A DNA stretch of 64,000 nt from Anaspis maculata (taxonomy: Eukaryota > Arthropoda > Insecta > Coleoptera > Scraptiidae), in the NCBI GenBank assembly GCA_949128115.1, contig OX421961.1, positions 83,931,277 through 83,995,276 on the forward strand. The letters are read 5' to 3'. A program made the translations under genes and the position numbers. Under the pieces are notes generated by a model. It made no database searches and was not told where the DNA came from. It was given only the letters and a program-made list of their open reading frames with translations. Below are positions 23,726 to 36,535 of this stretch, one piece after another (the stretch's first letter is position 1; the number at the start of each line of letters is the position of its first letter).

Positions 23726-24039
23726 GCTACGTTTACACCGTGGCTTTGGTCCGCGACCTAAGCACTAAATTCGACCCAAATAAATTTAGTCTACGTGGTG
23801 TAAACGATCGCAGACAAGAACCAAATTAGGACCAAGTAGCTTGGGTCAGGTCTCCGGTTAGCCGTTGACTGAAGTAAATTTAGTTTTTATATTTATTTAG
23901 TTTAGGTTCATATTTTAAAAAAGGTCGGCCGTGTTAGTCTGCCGGTGAAAACGCTGGAAGAGAAGAATTACTTTAGGTGAAATTTGGGTCAGTGCTTGGG
24001 TCAGTCCAGTTTTAGTCCACGTTTTAGTGTAAACGTAAC
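23725..24039. repeat. MITE with GTTACGTTTACAC ends, about 315 bp
   Basis: The ends are inverted: GGCTACGTTTACAC and GTGTAAACGTAACC. Inner similarity covers the GTGGnCTTTGGTCC / GGTCAGTCCAGTTTTAGTCC region. It sits immediately after the retrotransposon tail. Confidence 0.6.
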
Positions 24040-24225
24040 CATTATTATTATTTTAGCCCACCAATTTTATACCAACTAAAAGTGCTAATAACCCTTAGCG
24101 GTTGATGGTGTCACGACCCGAAAAGAAAAAGAAAAGTTTGTGTGTGATAATTAAAAAAAAGAAAGTATTCCTTATTAAATATTGAAAAACCTAGAATCAA
24201 ATTGCTGTGTCAAAATAGTATTTTT

Positions 24226-24344
24226 CGATACAAGAGCGCGTTTTCAGGCCCGAAGCTTGTTCGCCATCATGAGGCGTAGCCGAATGCTGCAAAAGAGGCT
24301 GAGGGCCTGAAAAAGCGCTCGTGTGTCGAACAACGTTTTTTGTA
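24226..24344. repeat. Foldback MITE, about 119 bp
   Basis: TTCGATACAAGAGCGCGTTT on the left pairs with AGCGCTCGTGTGTCGAA on the right, and TCAGGCCC pairs with GGGCCTGA. The right half extends into the dispersed repeat at 24268-24497. Confidence 0.6.
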
Positions 24345-25103
24345 ATCGTTGCTTAAACCGAGAGAAAACTCTAATTTCTTGTGAATTTTGACAGTACTTT
24401 TTTGACTAATGTCAAGCTAGATACATAAACTGCAAAACTTATATTTTTGATTATGTATTACTTTGCGCGTTATGTATCTATGAAACGATTACGAAAAAGA
24501 TTTTTTTGTCTCTCGGGTATCACACACCCCTCCTGCGTTATCACGCACTTTTTTACCTGGGTAACGCAGGGTTAATAACACAAACGCGTTTTCGGGCCCA
24601 AAGCCATCATGAGTAGGGATCGACCGATACTTGCCTATATGCCGCCGATATTCAAATCTGTAAAACGCTTCTGAAAACACTTGGAAAACATGCAATCCGA
24701 ATGATCTTGAAACATGTAACACTCAAAAATCATACAAAATTATTATTCTTCGTTAGAACAAACACAAAAATATTCGAGAAGACAATCATATATGTACCCA
24801 TATTTTATTGCATTCATCAATTTACCAATATCAAACTGAAAATAAATTCTGCAAATGAAAAAGAAAAACATGAGACGTAGCCGAATGCTGCAAGAGGCCG
24901 AGGGCCTAAAAGCGCACGGCGCTCGTGTGTCGAACAACGTTTTTCGTAATTTTTTCTTAAATTGAGAGAACAGTCGCCTTTCTTGTAAATTTTGGCACTG
25001 CTTTGAGAAATGTCAAGCTATACATATACATAAACTGCGAAACTTATATATTTGATTATGTATTACTTTGCGCGTTATGTATCTATGAAATGATTACGAA
25101 ATT
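24268..25103 (+). repeat. Direct repeat pair of about 230 bp
   Basis: 24268-24497 and 24869-25103 are diverged direct copies. Both contain GCCGAATGCTGCAA, CGTGTGTCGAACAACGTTTT and TATTACTTTGCGCGTTATG. A third fragment (GCGTTTTCGGGCCCAAAGCC) lies at about 24585-24613. Non-coding. Confidence 0.7.
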
Positions 25104-26462
25104 AGTATGTTACATAACTATATAGTATATGCAAAGTGATATATATTTCATAAAAATTTTCAAAATATTGAAAGTGCTCAATTTTTTTTACTTCAATTCT
25201 TTCTAGTACAAAGTAGGTATCAAAAATTCCAAATATTCAATTTCCACAATTTTAAACACATTAGATTTAGAAGTATGTACATAATTATAGTCTGCTTTTG
25301 AACTAGGAAGAATAATTTTGTTGCGCCAAAATTTACATCTTATTGGTTAAAACAAAACCGTTTTTACAAAACAACACGTCACATGCGAAGTTATTCTAGC
25401 CATTAAGGTGTTATTCACGATTGAATGTATGCAGAAGAGCGTACGCGTAAGAAAACGTGCGTGTCGGTGGATAATAATTGTGGCGGAAAAGCTGCAAAAT
25501 GTCAATTTCGCGAATAATGAATTTCCTAGACATCTGGATAATTGAGTAGCGTGCGGGTTTCAAAAATATCACACTCGTCTGATACTCTAGTTTCATACGT
25601 GGCTACAGAACAAATTGATTATTAGGGGTTCTCAATGTTCTCATACACCAATGATAGTATAGCGAGAATCACTATATGTAACGACATTTTTTTTTATGAA
25701 AAAATCATTCCCTAGACAACGGCTTAGTAAATTAATCAGTTATCGTAAACAGCCATCCAATATCACGGCGATTTTTTGTTTATCCAGGTCATCGGGTCAA
25801 TGAAGTTAATTTATTGTCTGAATTACAATTCTTGATTCTCAACAGATGAGTTGAATCAAGTGCGATATGTAGGTGGGTCAATATTCCAATCACGACCGTC
25901 GACCCTTCAGTATAATACTATTTTCAAAAACATGACCTGTGGAAACATGACTCTGCGTGAATGTGAAAATCGTATTACCTATGGAAAAGGAAAGGCACCT
26001 ACTTTGGCATAGCTTAATCATACAATTTATTTATGATTCGCACGTTCAATTCAAGGGCGGTGGTAGACAACAGTTTTTTTTATTATTATTAGTATAAAAA
26101 GTATAAGTAAGTACCTATGTAATACGTTCTCCTCGACTTTCTCGAAATAAGACATCAGGGCATGGTAGGCATAAGCTATAAACAATATAATATACTCAGC
26201 TAAGCATGTATGAGTATCTCGAGTATTATAAGGCACATTGTATTGTACAGAGGTAAGTGTTGTTTTCATGTTTTCACTTATCATGTAACGTTTGGTTGAA
26301 AGTTATCAAGCTCAAGTATTGAAGATATCCGATTTTTTTTCATAATCGAACAGGTATGCTTATGCAGATTTCATTAGAAATTGGATATGCACTGAAAGTT
26401 TTAATTTGTTTCAATCACGCGACAAGAGATTCTAACCCATCAGGTACATAGTAATTAGGTAA
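25104..26462. other. Intergenic, nothing recognised
   Basis: No supported features. Confidence 0.4.
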
Positions 26463-26616
26463 GTTCAGCCAGCTTATTTAGCCGCAAGTTTCAATTTTAG
26501 TCGCAAGCGCAGCGACGCCCATTGGCTCTTATGAACCAGCCTCCTCAGAACAGCCAATAAGCGATGCAGCGCTTACGGCTAAGATTAAAACTTGCGGCTA
26601 AATAAGCTGACTGAAC
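26463..26616. repeat. Foldback MITE, about 154 bp
   Basis: Inverted arms GTTCAGCCAGCTTATTTAGC and GCTAAATAAGCTGACTGAAC, with pairing continuing through CGCAAGTTT and AAGCGC. Non-coding. Confidence 0.75.
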
Positions 26617-26784
26617 GCACCTTTAGTATGTTCAGGGAAAGTTTATGATGGCTATAATAGTTAAGGTGACAAATCGGCTTTCGGAGTTCAGTAGCGCCTC
26701 TATCGACGAAAATTAAATGCGAAATGATTATGTAAGTTGAGATTTCGTCCATTCTCCGCTAGGATTGCAGTGCTGCTATAACGC

Positions 26785-27170
26785 CAAAAAATGCTTCTTT
26801 TAGCTGGGCCAGATACGGCTTGTAACTTTTATGCCGATTCGTCACCTCACTATAGCTACCATAAAATAGCAGCAGCAATAAAGGAAACTGCGTCTGTAGC
26901 TGAAAACGCAGCAAACCGGGAGCGGTTAAAATACAAAACAATTATTGAAGACAACTACATCTTTGTCCCTTTCGCTGTTGAGACCCTAGGCCCTTGGTGC
27001 CAAGAGGCTATAGATTTTGTATACCAACTGGGGAAGCTTACAGCAGATGCCACGTGGAGAAGACAGATCGAGGTGCTATATAACTCAAAGGATCAGTATA
27101 ATAGCTATCCAAAAGGGAAATGCAGCATGCATTATTATGAGCACCATTCCACCTTTCCTACATATATTGC
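26785..27170 (+). pseudogene. Non-LTR retrotransposon ORF2 C-terminal fragment
   Basis: Frame 1 reads AGPDTACNFYADS, then RLKYKTIIEDNYIFVPFAVE, then TLGPWCQEAIDFVYQLGKL. Near 27085 the reading passes to another frame with RISIIAIQKGNAACIIM. Together these match the 'Y.F.P.A.ETLG.WG.EA..F...LG.R....T' and 'QR.S.AIQ.GNAA.VLGT' ends of invertebrate non-LTR polyproteins. The frame change shows decay. The segment between ADS and KIAAAIK holds TTCGTCACCTCACTATAGC, which is also found at about 7594 and may be an insertion. The exact clade is not assigned. Confidence 0.65.
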
Positions 27171-30100
27171 ACACTTATACACTTATACAAATTGCAAAAT
27201 ATCGCAATTTTCTGTACTATTCCCGGACTTTCAAATCAGTTGTTTTTGCTCTCCTGTAAAAAGTTCCATTTTTCAGTTACGAGGTACTGCCGTGTAGCCC
27301 TCGATATGTCAAACCGTTCGGAAGATAACGTATGGTCCGAAAGATTTGGGAACTTGTTTAAAGCTAATAACTTTTTCTGGTTATTTTTCATTTTTCAACT
27401 TGATATTGCAAAAATTAACATCATATAACAATAAAAGATTCATATTCAACATATTGATGATGGGACCGATAGATCTCAATTTTCTTCTTCCATGCTCTAT
27501 CATTCGCTGGACAACAACAGGATCAATTTCCCCAATGCGAAATGCTCTAGTCTAGAGTTTTTGAAAAATGCGACGCCGTAATTTGTCTTCATTTGCAGAT
27601 TCTTATCCCTGGTCGTATACTATTCTGCTCAATACTCACCAAAAATGTTATATTGGTCGAGCTTGCGGTACATTGGGAGGCAGGAGCTTAGAGAAATTGA
27701 TCCTGCTGCTGTCCAGAGAAAAATATCGAGATCGAACATGACAGAAGAATACTGAAAGCCATCAAAGATGATGGCCCATCTTCAATATGTTAAATATAAA
27801 TTTGTTATTGTTATAGATGATGTTACTTTTTGCAATAGTAAGTTACAAAATCAAAACAATTCAAAAAAAGTTATAGGCTTTTAAAAAATTTCCCAAAACT
27901 TTCAGATCATACCTTATGAAAAATTTAGAAAATTTTTGCTAGGAAACGAGTGAAAAAAATATGACTTGAAAAAGCGGTGACAAATAGCTCCCGTTACTAC
28001 GTCTGCCGAAACTTAAAAATGTGCGTTACAGGGGCAGTTGCCAATGACATCGATCGTATGTATTTAATATGACCGAGTTGTGAGTCACGCGCCACCAGAG
28101 CACAAGCGGAAATTTCTGTATTATCTGATTATTAATCAACTTTTACATTATAAACACAAAATAGAATACTCATGTTATGATGATGACATAATAAAATATT
28201 TGAGAGCAAGTTAAACAGCCTAGAGCTAGAACCGCTTTATTTAACATCTTCTATGTATACATATGTATAGGTATGTGGTATGTATATTTTGTATGATGCA
28301 TGATGCTCCGAATGAATATGAAAAATTTACATTTACATCGTAACTTAAATGCACATTATTGAATTTGTGAAAACTGCTATTCGAAAAACTAATAAAACCT
28401 AGGTCGACTGTTTATGTTGGAGGTTGGAGCCCATGCCCAGGTTTGTTAGTACCTAATATAAACCGATACTCATCTTGTTTAGCTCTTGTGGCAGCATATC
28501 CACTCTCTGTGGAGAAGATGGCACGCAATGCCATTCTTCTTGTCAATAACGAGAGGTAGATGAAAGACAATAACCACTATAGGTACGTGTCTGGCTCTTA
28601 GGCATAGAAATGGAACGGTCTCCTAATTTTCCTGCATCGTTAAGTCTTACAGCTCTATTTTGCGCTCGATGATAATAAGTGAACTGAACTCAGAGGAATC
28701 CGGGACGAAATATCGAAAGTAGCAGTATACTAACTTGACCTGGCCCAAACAAGTTTTCGGTGTTTCGGCATTCAGTGTTACTAGGTACCTCATCTATTGC
28801 TACTACTTACTACATCCTTTCCATCAACTGTAATGAATATAGCAAAGATAAAAAAGAAATTTTGTTTGGACCTGACCTTGCTCTTCAGACTCCACTTCAC
28901 GATTTGATAGACATGGTTTCTCTTCAGAGGTTCTATTTGATAAAATGCTTGTCATGAAAGAACCACAATAATTGGAACCAACAGAATACCTACTACCTCT
29001 TGAGACACCTGGACTTGAGAATTCAAAAAAAAGTTTTGATAGATTTCTTAGTGTAAGAGTTGACTTAATGTTTTCTGCAAGCCGTGATGTGCAAAACTTT
29101 CGAAAAATGAGCAAAAAAGAACTATTGCGGCATCAAAGCATTGGACGATGGCTACAGTGCTGGATCAAAGACCTTCAAATTGTTCGATGGCTTTTGTGTA
29201 TACATTATGTACAAGACACATTTTTTAGCGCGGTTGAAAATTTAAATCCGCATTAACAGCGGTGATTTGGCAATTTTTCAGTTTGAGCGCACGGTGTATA
29301 TATCTTTGGCCGTATGTTGGCTGTATCGTGATCAGACAACGGGCAATTTTCAGAATATAACGAGGAAAGGTCACCCGATGCAAAAATGTGTTGCTCTGAA
29401 AGGCACACAATAAGGATGAAAAGAGCACACCTATGTGTGCATGTAAGCAAACTGTAAAGCAAAGCACATAAAATTGCTAATAACAAGAGGTCGCTTGGTC
29501 ATTAACAGCTCTGGGAAATTATCGGTGTTTGGTATCTAATCAATGATGTCGAAAATTAACCGTCGCACACACTCTCGTCATCCCAATCAATATCGTGACG
29601 AAATCCAGCCACAATAATTTAGCAATTTGTGGTGTAAGTGTTCTTATATTCGGACGATTTGACTGATACTTACAAACGATGATCTCAAAGGTTAACTCGA
29701 CTCGAAGAATAAAATGAAAACCGACATATTCATGTAGGTATACCGAGAGAGGTACATTCAAGCGTCTTAGTGACCTCAAAGTTATGAAGAATGAATACAA
29801 TTATTTGTGTTGTGAGAAGAAGTGAAATTCGTATACGTTACTCTTTAGGAATGAGAACATTTCTGTTTGTTTTAGTGATTAGACTGCCAAAAGCGCACAA
29901 TTTGCGTTGTGTAAAAAAAGTACAATTTAATTAGTAACTTTTGCAGTAATATAGGAAAGGACCAACCGACCTGATTTATGGTAGTTTCCAATTTGCAGCT
30001 CAACTTTCTTTTCTTCTGATTTGCAGGTTGCTTTCGGGTCTCGTATAGCCCTGGCAAGTTTTTTTTCTACACCAATTTACACTGTTCACATAAATATTTG

Positions 30101-31338
30101 CAGATAACGCACATATGCAGGTGCTACAACACAAACAGACACGTTCGGGTTTCATAGTTATGGCCATTGGCCATTCTGCATGCATCTATGTAAATGTGTA
30201 GATAACCTACCCCAGGAAACTTAAATATTTGATGTTGCCACCGAAATGACTTTCAGAGGGTTGTTCTATATGAATCGTAGGTAGGTATTTTGAAGGTAGA
30301 TATTAACAAGCTGTCTGCGTTAGTGATTTAATCACTACTTTGCCACGTATACCAAGAGCTTGTATTCTTATTGATACACAGGTACAACACAACCATAATA
30401 ACCGTTGGTAGGTACAGCGCACCTGCAACTGAACAATAAGAAAAATGTATATCAATTTGTCATTCTTTCTCGTCTCATCAACCTTAATGTTATTGCGAGA
30501 TAGACATGAGCCCAGCTTTGGGTTCACTGCAAAACCTCCTGAAAGCCTCCTGAAAGGAGCTGCATACAACCTTAAACGTCCCTCATGAAAAAAATGGACC
30601 TGTTCCGAGCGAAAGAAGGAGGTTCGGTGCCCGAAGAATGAAGACCCGTCTGTTGTTTTTGTTGGGCCACCCCATATGCACCTAATATGGAATAAATTCA
30701 TTATTCTCTTCAAACGCCAAATGTCACTAAATGTCATTAGCGTTGAGCCCATTACCTATTCTATTTGCAAGATTCACACATTTCTAGTCGAATGGCCTTG
30801 AGCCATTAATTTTCCACTCACTCCGTACGTCCGTTTTAATTTCACTGGCCGTGGGAATCTGGCGCGGTCGAGGTGATAATTTCTTCTTGACCTTTAAGCT
30901 ATAGGTACGATTTGTGCCAAAAATCGCCAATACACACACATACACACACAAACAACACACATTCTCGTGGCTTTTATAGGCAAGTGGAACTCCTCTGACA
31001 TGGTGTAGGTACATTTGGGTACCGTTAGGAAATCCGGACGTTGATTCAGGCTATCCTCACGGTCTGTGTCATCATCACAACGTACGATCAAAGAACAAAC
31101 AAGCATTAAAAAAAAGTGATAATTGGCTGTTTCAGATGCCGACTATTTATAGTACAGTATAATGGCCAAAGGATATTGCTGTGATTTTACCCGCCATTTC
31201 CCAGTACACATAGATAAGCAGTAGAATTGGTGATTTTCTCGATTATGTGTCTAACCGTCAGTTCCACAAAAAAGATATTCAGCGATCAAGGGTGATAGCA
31301 GATTAACTGAACTTTTTTCTGCTGAATGCTAGGCAATT
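27171..31338. other. Intergenic, nothing recognised apart from (CA)n
   Basis: A (CA)n-like run is at about 30931-30962. None of the short ORFs shows a family motif or splice-bounded frame that I can defend. Confidence 0.4.
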
Positions 31339-31495
31339 AACCACAAGAAATGCCTGGAATCTGTACTAGACCCATCATTGTTTCATTATTGAGGGATAAA
31401 CCAGCATTTTCATTGATCACTCAGCTACAAATTGACAAACAAAATCGCGAATCAACTAATCTCGTATTATCTTTTTTGTGGAACCCACGGTAAGC
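31339..31495 (+). repeat. Dispersed repeat Y, copy 1
   Basis: Matches 50840-50998 in the same orientation. Shared blocks are AATGCCTG(G/A)AATCTGTACT, GACCCATCAT, CAGCTACAAATTGACAA and CTCGTATTATCTTTTTTGTG. Confidence 0.7.
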
Positions 31496-34229
31496 ATATT
31501 GAGCAACAATCCATATGGTTATATGCTGCTGCAATGGTTCAAATTGTCTACTTACTTATCTTGACACATGCTTTGATATTGATTCGAGAATCAGGTATAG
31601 GTCGGTTCGATACCCGATAATTGGGAATTATGGGAATATCCGGTGGATTAGTTGTGATGGGGGCTTGCATTCACCACCTTGCATGTAAGTAGCAGCTGCA
31701 ATGCCCCCTTGAAAAAAGTGTTTGTATTGAAATACCCAATTGACCTTTCCAATTTTAGGAGATAGAAAGTACATGGTTTTTCGAGGTCACCTTTGACGTT
31801 TTGACGTTTATGACGTTTGGACGTTTCGTTTCTGACTTTTGCGGGAATTTTGAATCGGTTAGCTATACTGTTCCCATTATCATGTGGGGAAAGTCACTAG
31901 AACCCATAAGGGAGTTTTTAATGGACGAAGTATGGAATGCACGTGTCTGGTGCAGCGTGATCCCTGGTGGTGCTGGTGCAGCCACACTTCCATCAAGTTT
32001 GGGTCTTTCCTGAACCGGTGCATGGTGATGCCGGGTGTATTCGTCTTATTCTCGCACTCGCATAGAGCGACACAACACCCTTGAACCATTTCTGTAAGTA
32101 TCTTCAGTATCTTCTCAGTTTTCCACTACATATAACACACTTATTGGCAAGAACGAGGGTAAGAACAAGTGAAATCATGAAATCCATGCTGAAATCAAAT
32201 AAATACACGACAGAGCGCTTGTCAGATTCGAAAAATTTCCCATTGTCAGAAACGAAATGTCATATCTCAAGAAACATAGGACGCTTTCCAATAACTGCGA
32301 CAAGACGGATACACAATGTCAAAGTGCACTTGCCAGCTCAATTCTAAACTCAGCCTCGCCAATGTTTCGATTGTGTCGACATGTGGTGCTATTACTGCTA
32401 TTGGAACGCTAGCTGTGTCAAATTGTGTCGAATTGTGTCCTTATACGCCTTATTGGGAAGCGCCCAATGACCTCGATTAACCGTATCTTATACGCATGAC
32501 GTCACAGTAAAGAGAGACAACAGAAAATTGGAGACCTCAATTACTGGAACTTGTATACACCGAGCTGTACACAATGTTATGGAAATAAATCGAGGATAGC
32601 ACCATCGAAGGGGCATTCCAATAAGTCATGCTGATGAAAGTTGAGAAGTTTGCGAGGAAGTTTGCATTATTTGAATATTTTCGAGTTTGCTTAGGTGGTG
32701 CTTTCCAAAAATGTGATTTTCGAAAGAGAATCCATTCATGAAAAAACTCATTCTGTCTGATTACAAAATATTTTGCAAAAAGACTCAACGGAATGCCCAG
32801 TTAAATACGTAATAATCTTCCGAGTATATGTACAAGGCTTTTATTAGGTCGAGACACGTCAGCCCTTCTAGACAATAAATCTGCAGGGTGTGACATCGCC
32901 TTCAGGGTGCGGTTTTGTTGGTGCAAATCTATATAAATGAAATTTATTATTACGACTCCTCGTGCACTACTGACGTCATTCAAATCGATCCCTAAACTCT
33001 GCCAGGGAAGTTTTCCGAAGATAAGATAAATCGCGAAAATCTTTACGCGGGACACGTGTCTGAGCACCAGGTGTTAATTTCCAGTTGGTCGATATGAAAC
33101 TTTCTTGATGCGACCCAAATGGACAGACCCAAATTAGGAGGTGTGGTTTTCCACTACGTGAAGGTTTTCCTGGAGTTTTCAACAGCTGAATTGTGCTTAG
33201 GAAGAATTCCGCAGCATCAGTTTTCTGTTAGCATGCATACTTACGTTCTTGATGGGTTACACGTAAGAGCATGGAAAAGTTCCACCCCTTGATTGGGAAC
33301 TTTTTCATTAGTAGGTAATAATTATTAGATTTTTATAGTCTTGAGTTGCGTTTTTAATTGTTGATTAGATTAACCTTTGCACTGACATTAAGACTGATTA
33401 GTTGCTAACATGAAACTGTGTCAATCGAAAGGCACGCACAACGGGTTTTCTCTCTGGTTTTCTATTGTTAACTTTATTATTGTTGAATCCTAAACATGCC
33501 GTCAGTATATTATAGGCATCACCGAGGGCATCACCATCACTCAATAGATAAGTATAATACAGAGTATTACATACCATCGGTGTACAGGAGGTATTTCCCG
33601 GTAGGCCTTCAGCTTTCTTGTTCTTTTTAAAATTATTTTTATTTCGGAAAAAAAGGATGAATTTTGCCAAGCAAACTGCAAATTGAAACTTTGCGCGTGA
33701 GTTCCCGACCGACATCCACAGTGCAATTCGACTGTTAAACATTTTGAAATAGTTATTATTAACTATCTGAAGAATACTGGCACCCAATATAAGAAACATT
33801 CACGTTCAATAACTCAATAACAATAAAAAAGTATAGTATAGGTAGCACTTAAAATCGCAGGAATTCCGAAATCATCTATTTTCATTCGATTGGGTTCAAA
33901 TTCATGATGTGAATGTAGAAATATACCTTTACCTATCTTACGTGAATAATGGACAACAATAATGTCAAATTCATTTTTTTCTTGTTAGTAGGTTACTATT
34001 CAAAATTACTATCTGGTTGTTGACTGGGTCATGTCATAACTAGACATAACTAGAAAATTGGAAGCATTTCTTATTAAGTGTCTAAGAGCTGTCTCACCTC
34101 CTGAATACTCTTGATGGATAGCTCAGATTTAAGCTGAAATGAAAAAACTCAGAGCTCAGATATGACAGTCAACGTCCAATTCTTCCTCATTTCCTCAATT
34201 CTCCAGATAACACAGAGCGATCAAATATA
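31496..34229. other. Intergenic, nothing recognised
   Basis: Two TGACGTCA octamers (32497-32504 and 32971-32978) are present. No gene is supported. Confidence 0.4.
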
Positions 34230-34330
34230 CTCGATTGCTTTTGGCGTACGATGTTTTTCAACAAACACGCGTTCATGATTCGCCCGTTCGGGAAAAAAGT
34301 GAGCATCGTACGCCAACTTGAGCAATCGAG
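34230..34330. repeat. Foldback MITE, about 101 bp
   Basis: Arms CTCGATTGCT..TGGCGTACGATG and CATCGTACGCCA..AGCAATCGAG are inverted. ATGGCGG(A/C)-containing sequence follows at 34340-34640. Confidence 0.65.
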
Positions 34331-35476
34331 ACTCGGGAAATTTAAAATGGCGGATCAAAGATGGCGACCAAGCGACAAAAACCGATATGGTGGACACGTA
34401 TACGCATTCGATTGGCGTTTGCACCGCATCGCTATCGCTTTTCGATGAGATATAGGTAATTTTCCTAATTCTATCCACTTTAAAACATGTTCAATATGGA
34501 GAAAAGAAGATGGCGGCAGAGCATCAATTGTCAAAAATTGAATGTATCTTGATGTGGCTTACATTTCCTGCAATTTCCATTCAAATGGAATCACTTTTAG
34601 AGAAATTCAAAATGGCGGATTAAAGATGGCGGCAAGGTAACAAAAAACCAAAAGCCAGCTTGATAATCTTGACATTCTGGGATATGTACTATTGATCAGC
34701 GTTTACACCACATCGAGATCTTCTTTTCCTGAAGAGTCATCCCGGGTACAGACGGCCGGACAGAGCAATCAAGTATTGGAATTTTCAAAACTGAAATATG
34801 CGAGATCTGAAAAATATGAAGAAAATTTGAAAGTAGAAAAATAAGAGTGGCATCATGTTTTACAAGAGTTTATCAATCGCGCGGGAGAATTAATTTTGTC
34901 TGGTGCCTATTCCCATCTGCAAAAAAATTAGCAATGATTTGGAAGAAGCACGATATTGCCACAACTTTTTGTTTAGGAAGAGTTATTAATTACAAGATGG
35001 ATGAACGAACGGAACTCAAAGCGCGGCCAATTTCCTGCGAAGGATTTCCTGGGAAAAAATCACACCTAAATAATAAAAAAACAAATTATTATGATTGTGG
35101 AAAGAATTATTCAAAAACGCAGAAGTGCATATTAAATAAAGCGACTGAGTCCTGCATATTTGTATTAACGTCCATGAGTCATTATTTGCAAACTTACCGA
35201 CCCGGCCGGGCGGGGCTCCCTATCCGTATTGGTTCATCGGACAAAAATAATGGGATATTCCTTGGGAATAAGGCAACCAAAGTAATCTATTCACCATACT
35301 GAATAATCATACCGCGGTGATTTTTATGCGTAAATCTGACCTGGGCCAGAGTGTTGAACTTGAAAAGGCAATTCGCCGTTGTGAAGGTGGATGAGACTGA
35401 TTATAGAGGTGGTTTTCCTCAAGAGCAACCCACGAAGTGATGGAACTCAACTTTGTGCTTGTTATATATTGCGCTA
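34331..35476. other. Intergenic with diverged ATGGCGG repeats
   Basis: AAAATGGCGGAT(C/T)AAAGATGG occurs at about 34346 and about 34610. The 151-codon ORF at 34847-35302 has no recognisable motif. Confidence 0.4.
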
Positions 35477-36535
35477 TACAGGATGGTCCAGGTTTCAGTA
35501 GAAAAATTACCAGGGTCGATAAAGAATTTAAAAAAGAAGATGACCTGTCCTGGAAACTATACATATATCTGAAGCGCATAATAACGGAGCTATAAGCCTT
35601 CAAAGTTTAGAAAAATTCTTCGTTTTTTCCAAATAACTTTTGAACCATTAGATCGATTGAACCCAAATTTTGCAAAGATATTAGTCGAATACATACTAAG
35701 CTATTATTCAGAATTAATTTCTTGAAAATTGTTCAGTGGCGTAGGTGGAAGGGACTGAGCCCCTTTTTACTCCCAGATATCTTCGACGCCACTGGATATT
35801 TTTGAAAAATGATAAATTTTTTTTATTGCCCGGTCAATTTTGGAGAAACAGTTTGCCCATGACTGGAGCAACCGTTTTCGAAATATTTGAGTAATGAACA
35901 AAAACACTCAATTAAATCGGCATTTTCGTACCACTTTTTGAAACCAAGACAATTATGGGGCTCTAAAGATCGCTCAATAAAGAAAAAACATTGTTATTCA
36001 CATAATATCATTTTTCAAATTGCTATTTGAAAAGAAGCGTTCCGGATTGAAAAATCTCGACGGGAAAGGTTCCGATTTCATTGAGTGTTTTTGTTCATTC
36101 AAACTGAAATATCTCAAGAACGGTTGCTTCAACCATGAAAAAACTACGGAAGTTTTCTCTTCAAAATTGGCCGGAAAATCTAAAAAATTGGTAATTTTTT
36201 GAAAATATCCAGTGGCGTCGAAGATATTTGGGTAAAAAGGAACTCACCCCCTTTCACCTAAGCCACTGAACAATTTTCAAAAAATTCATTCCAAGTACTA
36301 GCTTAGTATATGATTGACAAATATCTGTGCAAAATTTCGGCTCAATCGGTTCAATGATTCAAAAGTTATTCTAAAAAAACCGAGGAAAAAACCAAATTTT
36401 TTGCTCAACTTAGAAGGCTTATTATAGCTCCGTTATTATGCGTTTCAGGTATCTAGTTCTTGGATCAGGTCCTCTTCTTTTTTGATTTCCTATCGACTCT
36501 GGAAATTGTTTTACTAAAACCTGGACCACCCTGTA
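35477..36535. mobile_element. Foldback Tc1/mariner-like element, about 1.05 kb
   Basis: The element 35479-36533 is palindromic over most of its length. It runs from CAGGATGGTCCAGGTTT to AAACCTGGACCACCCTG and is flanked by TA on both sides (35477-35478, 36534-36535). CAGGGTG-type ends and a TA target suggest mobilisation by a Tc1/mariner transposase. Each arm contains a CAGTGGCGT...GCCACTG micro-palindrome (35734-35794 and 36210-36268). No transposase ORF. Confidence 0.8.

Noticed and set aside
34847..35302. 151-codon plus-strand ORF
   Set aside because: No family motif, no convincing splice context and biased AT-driven composition. Likely chance.
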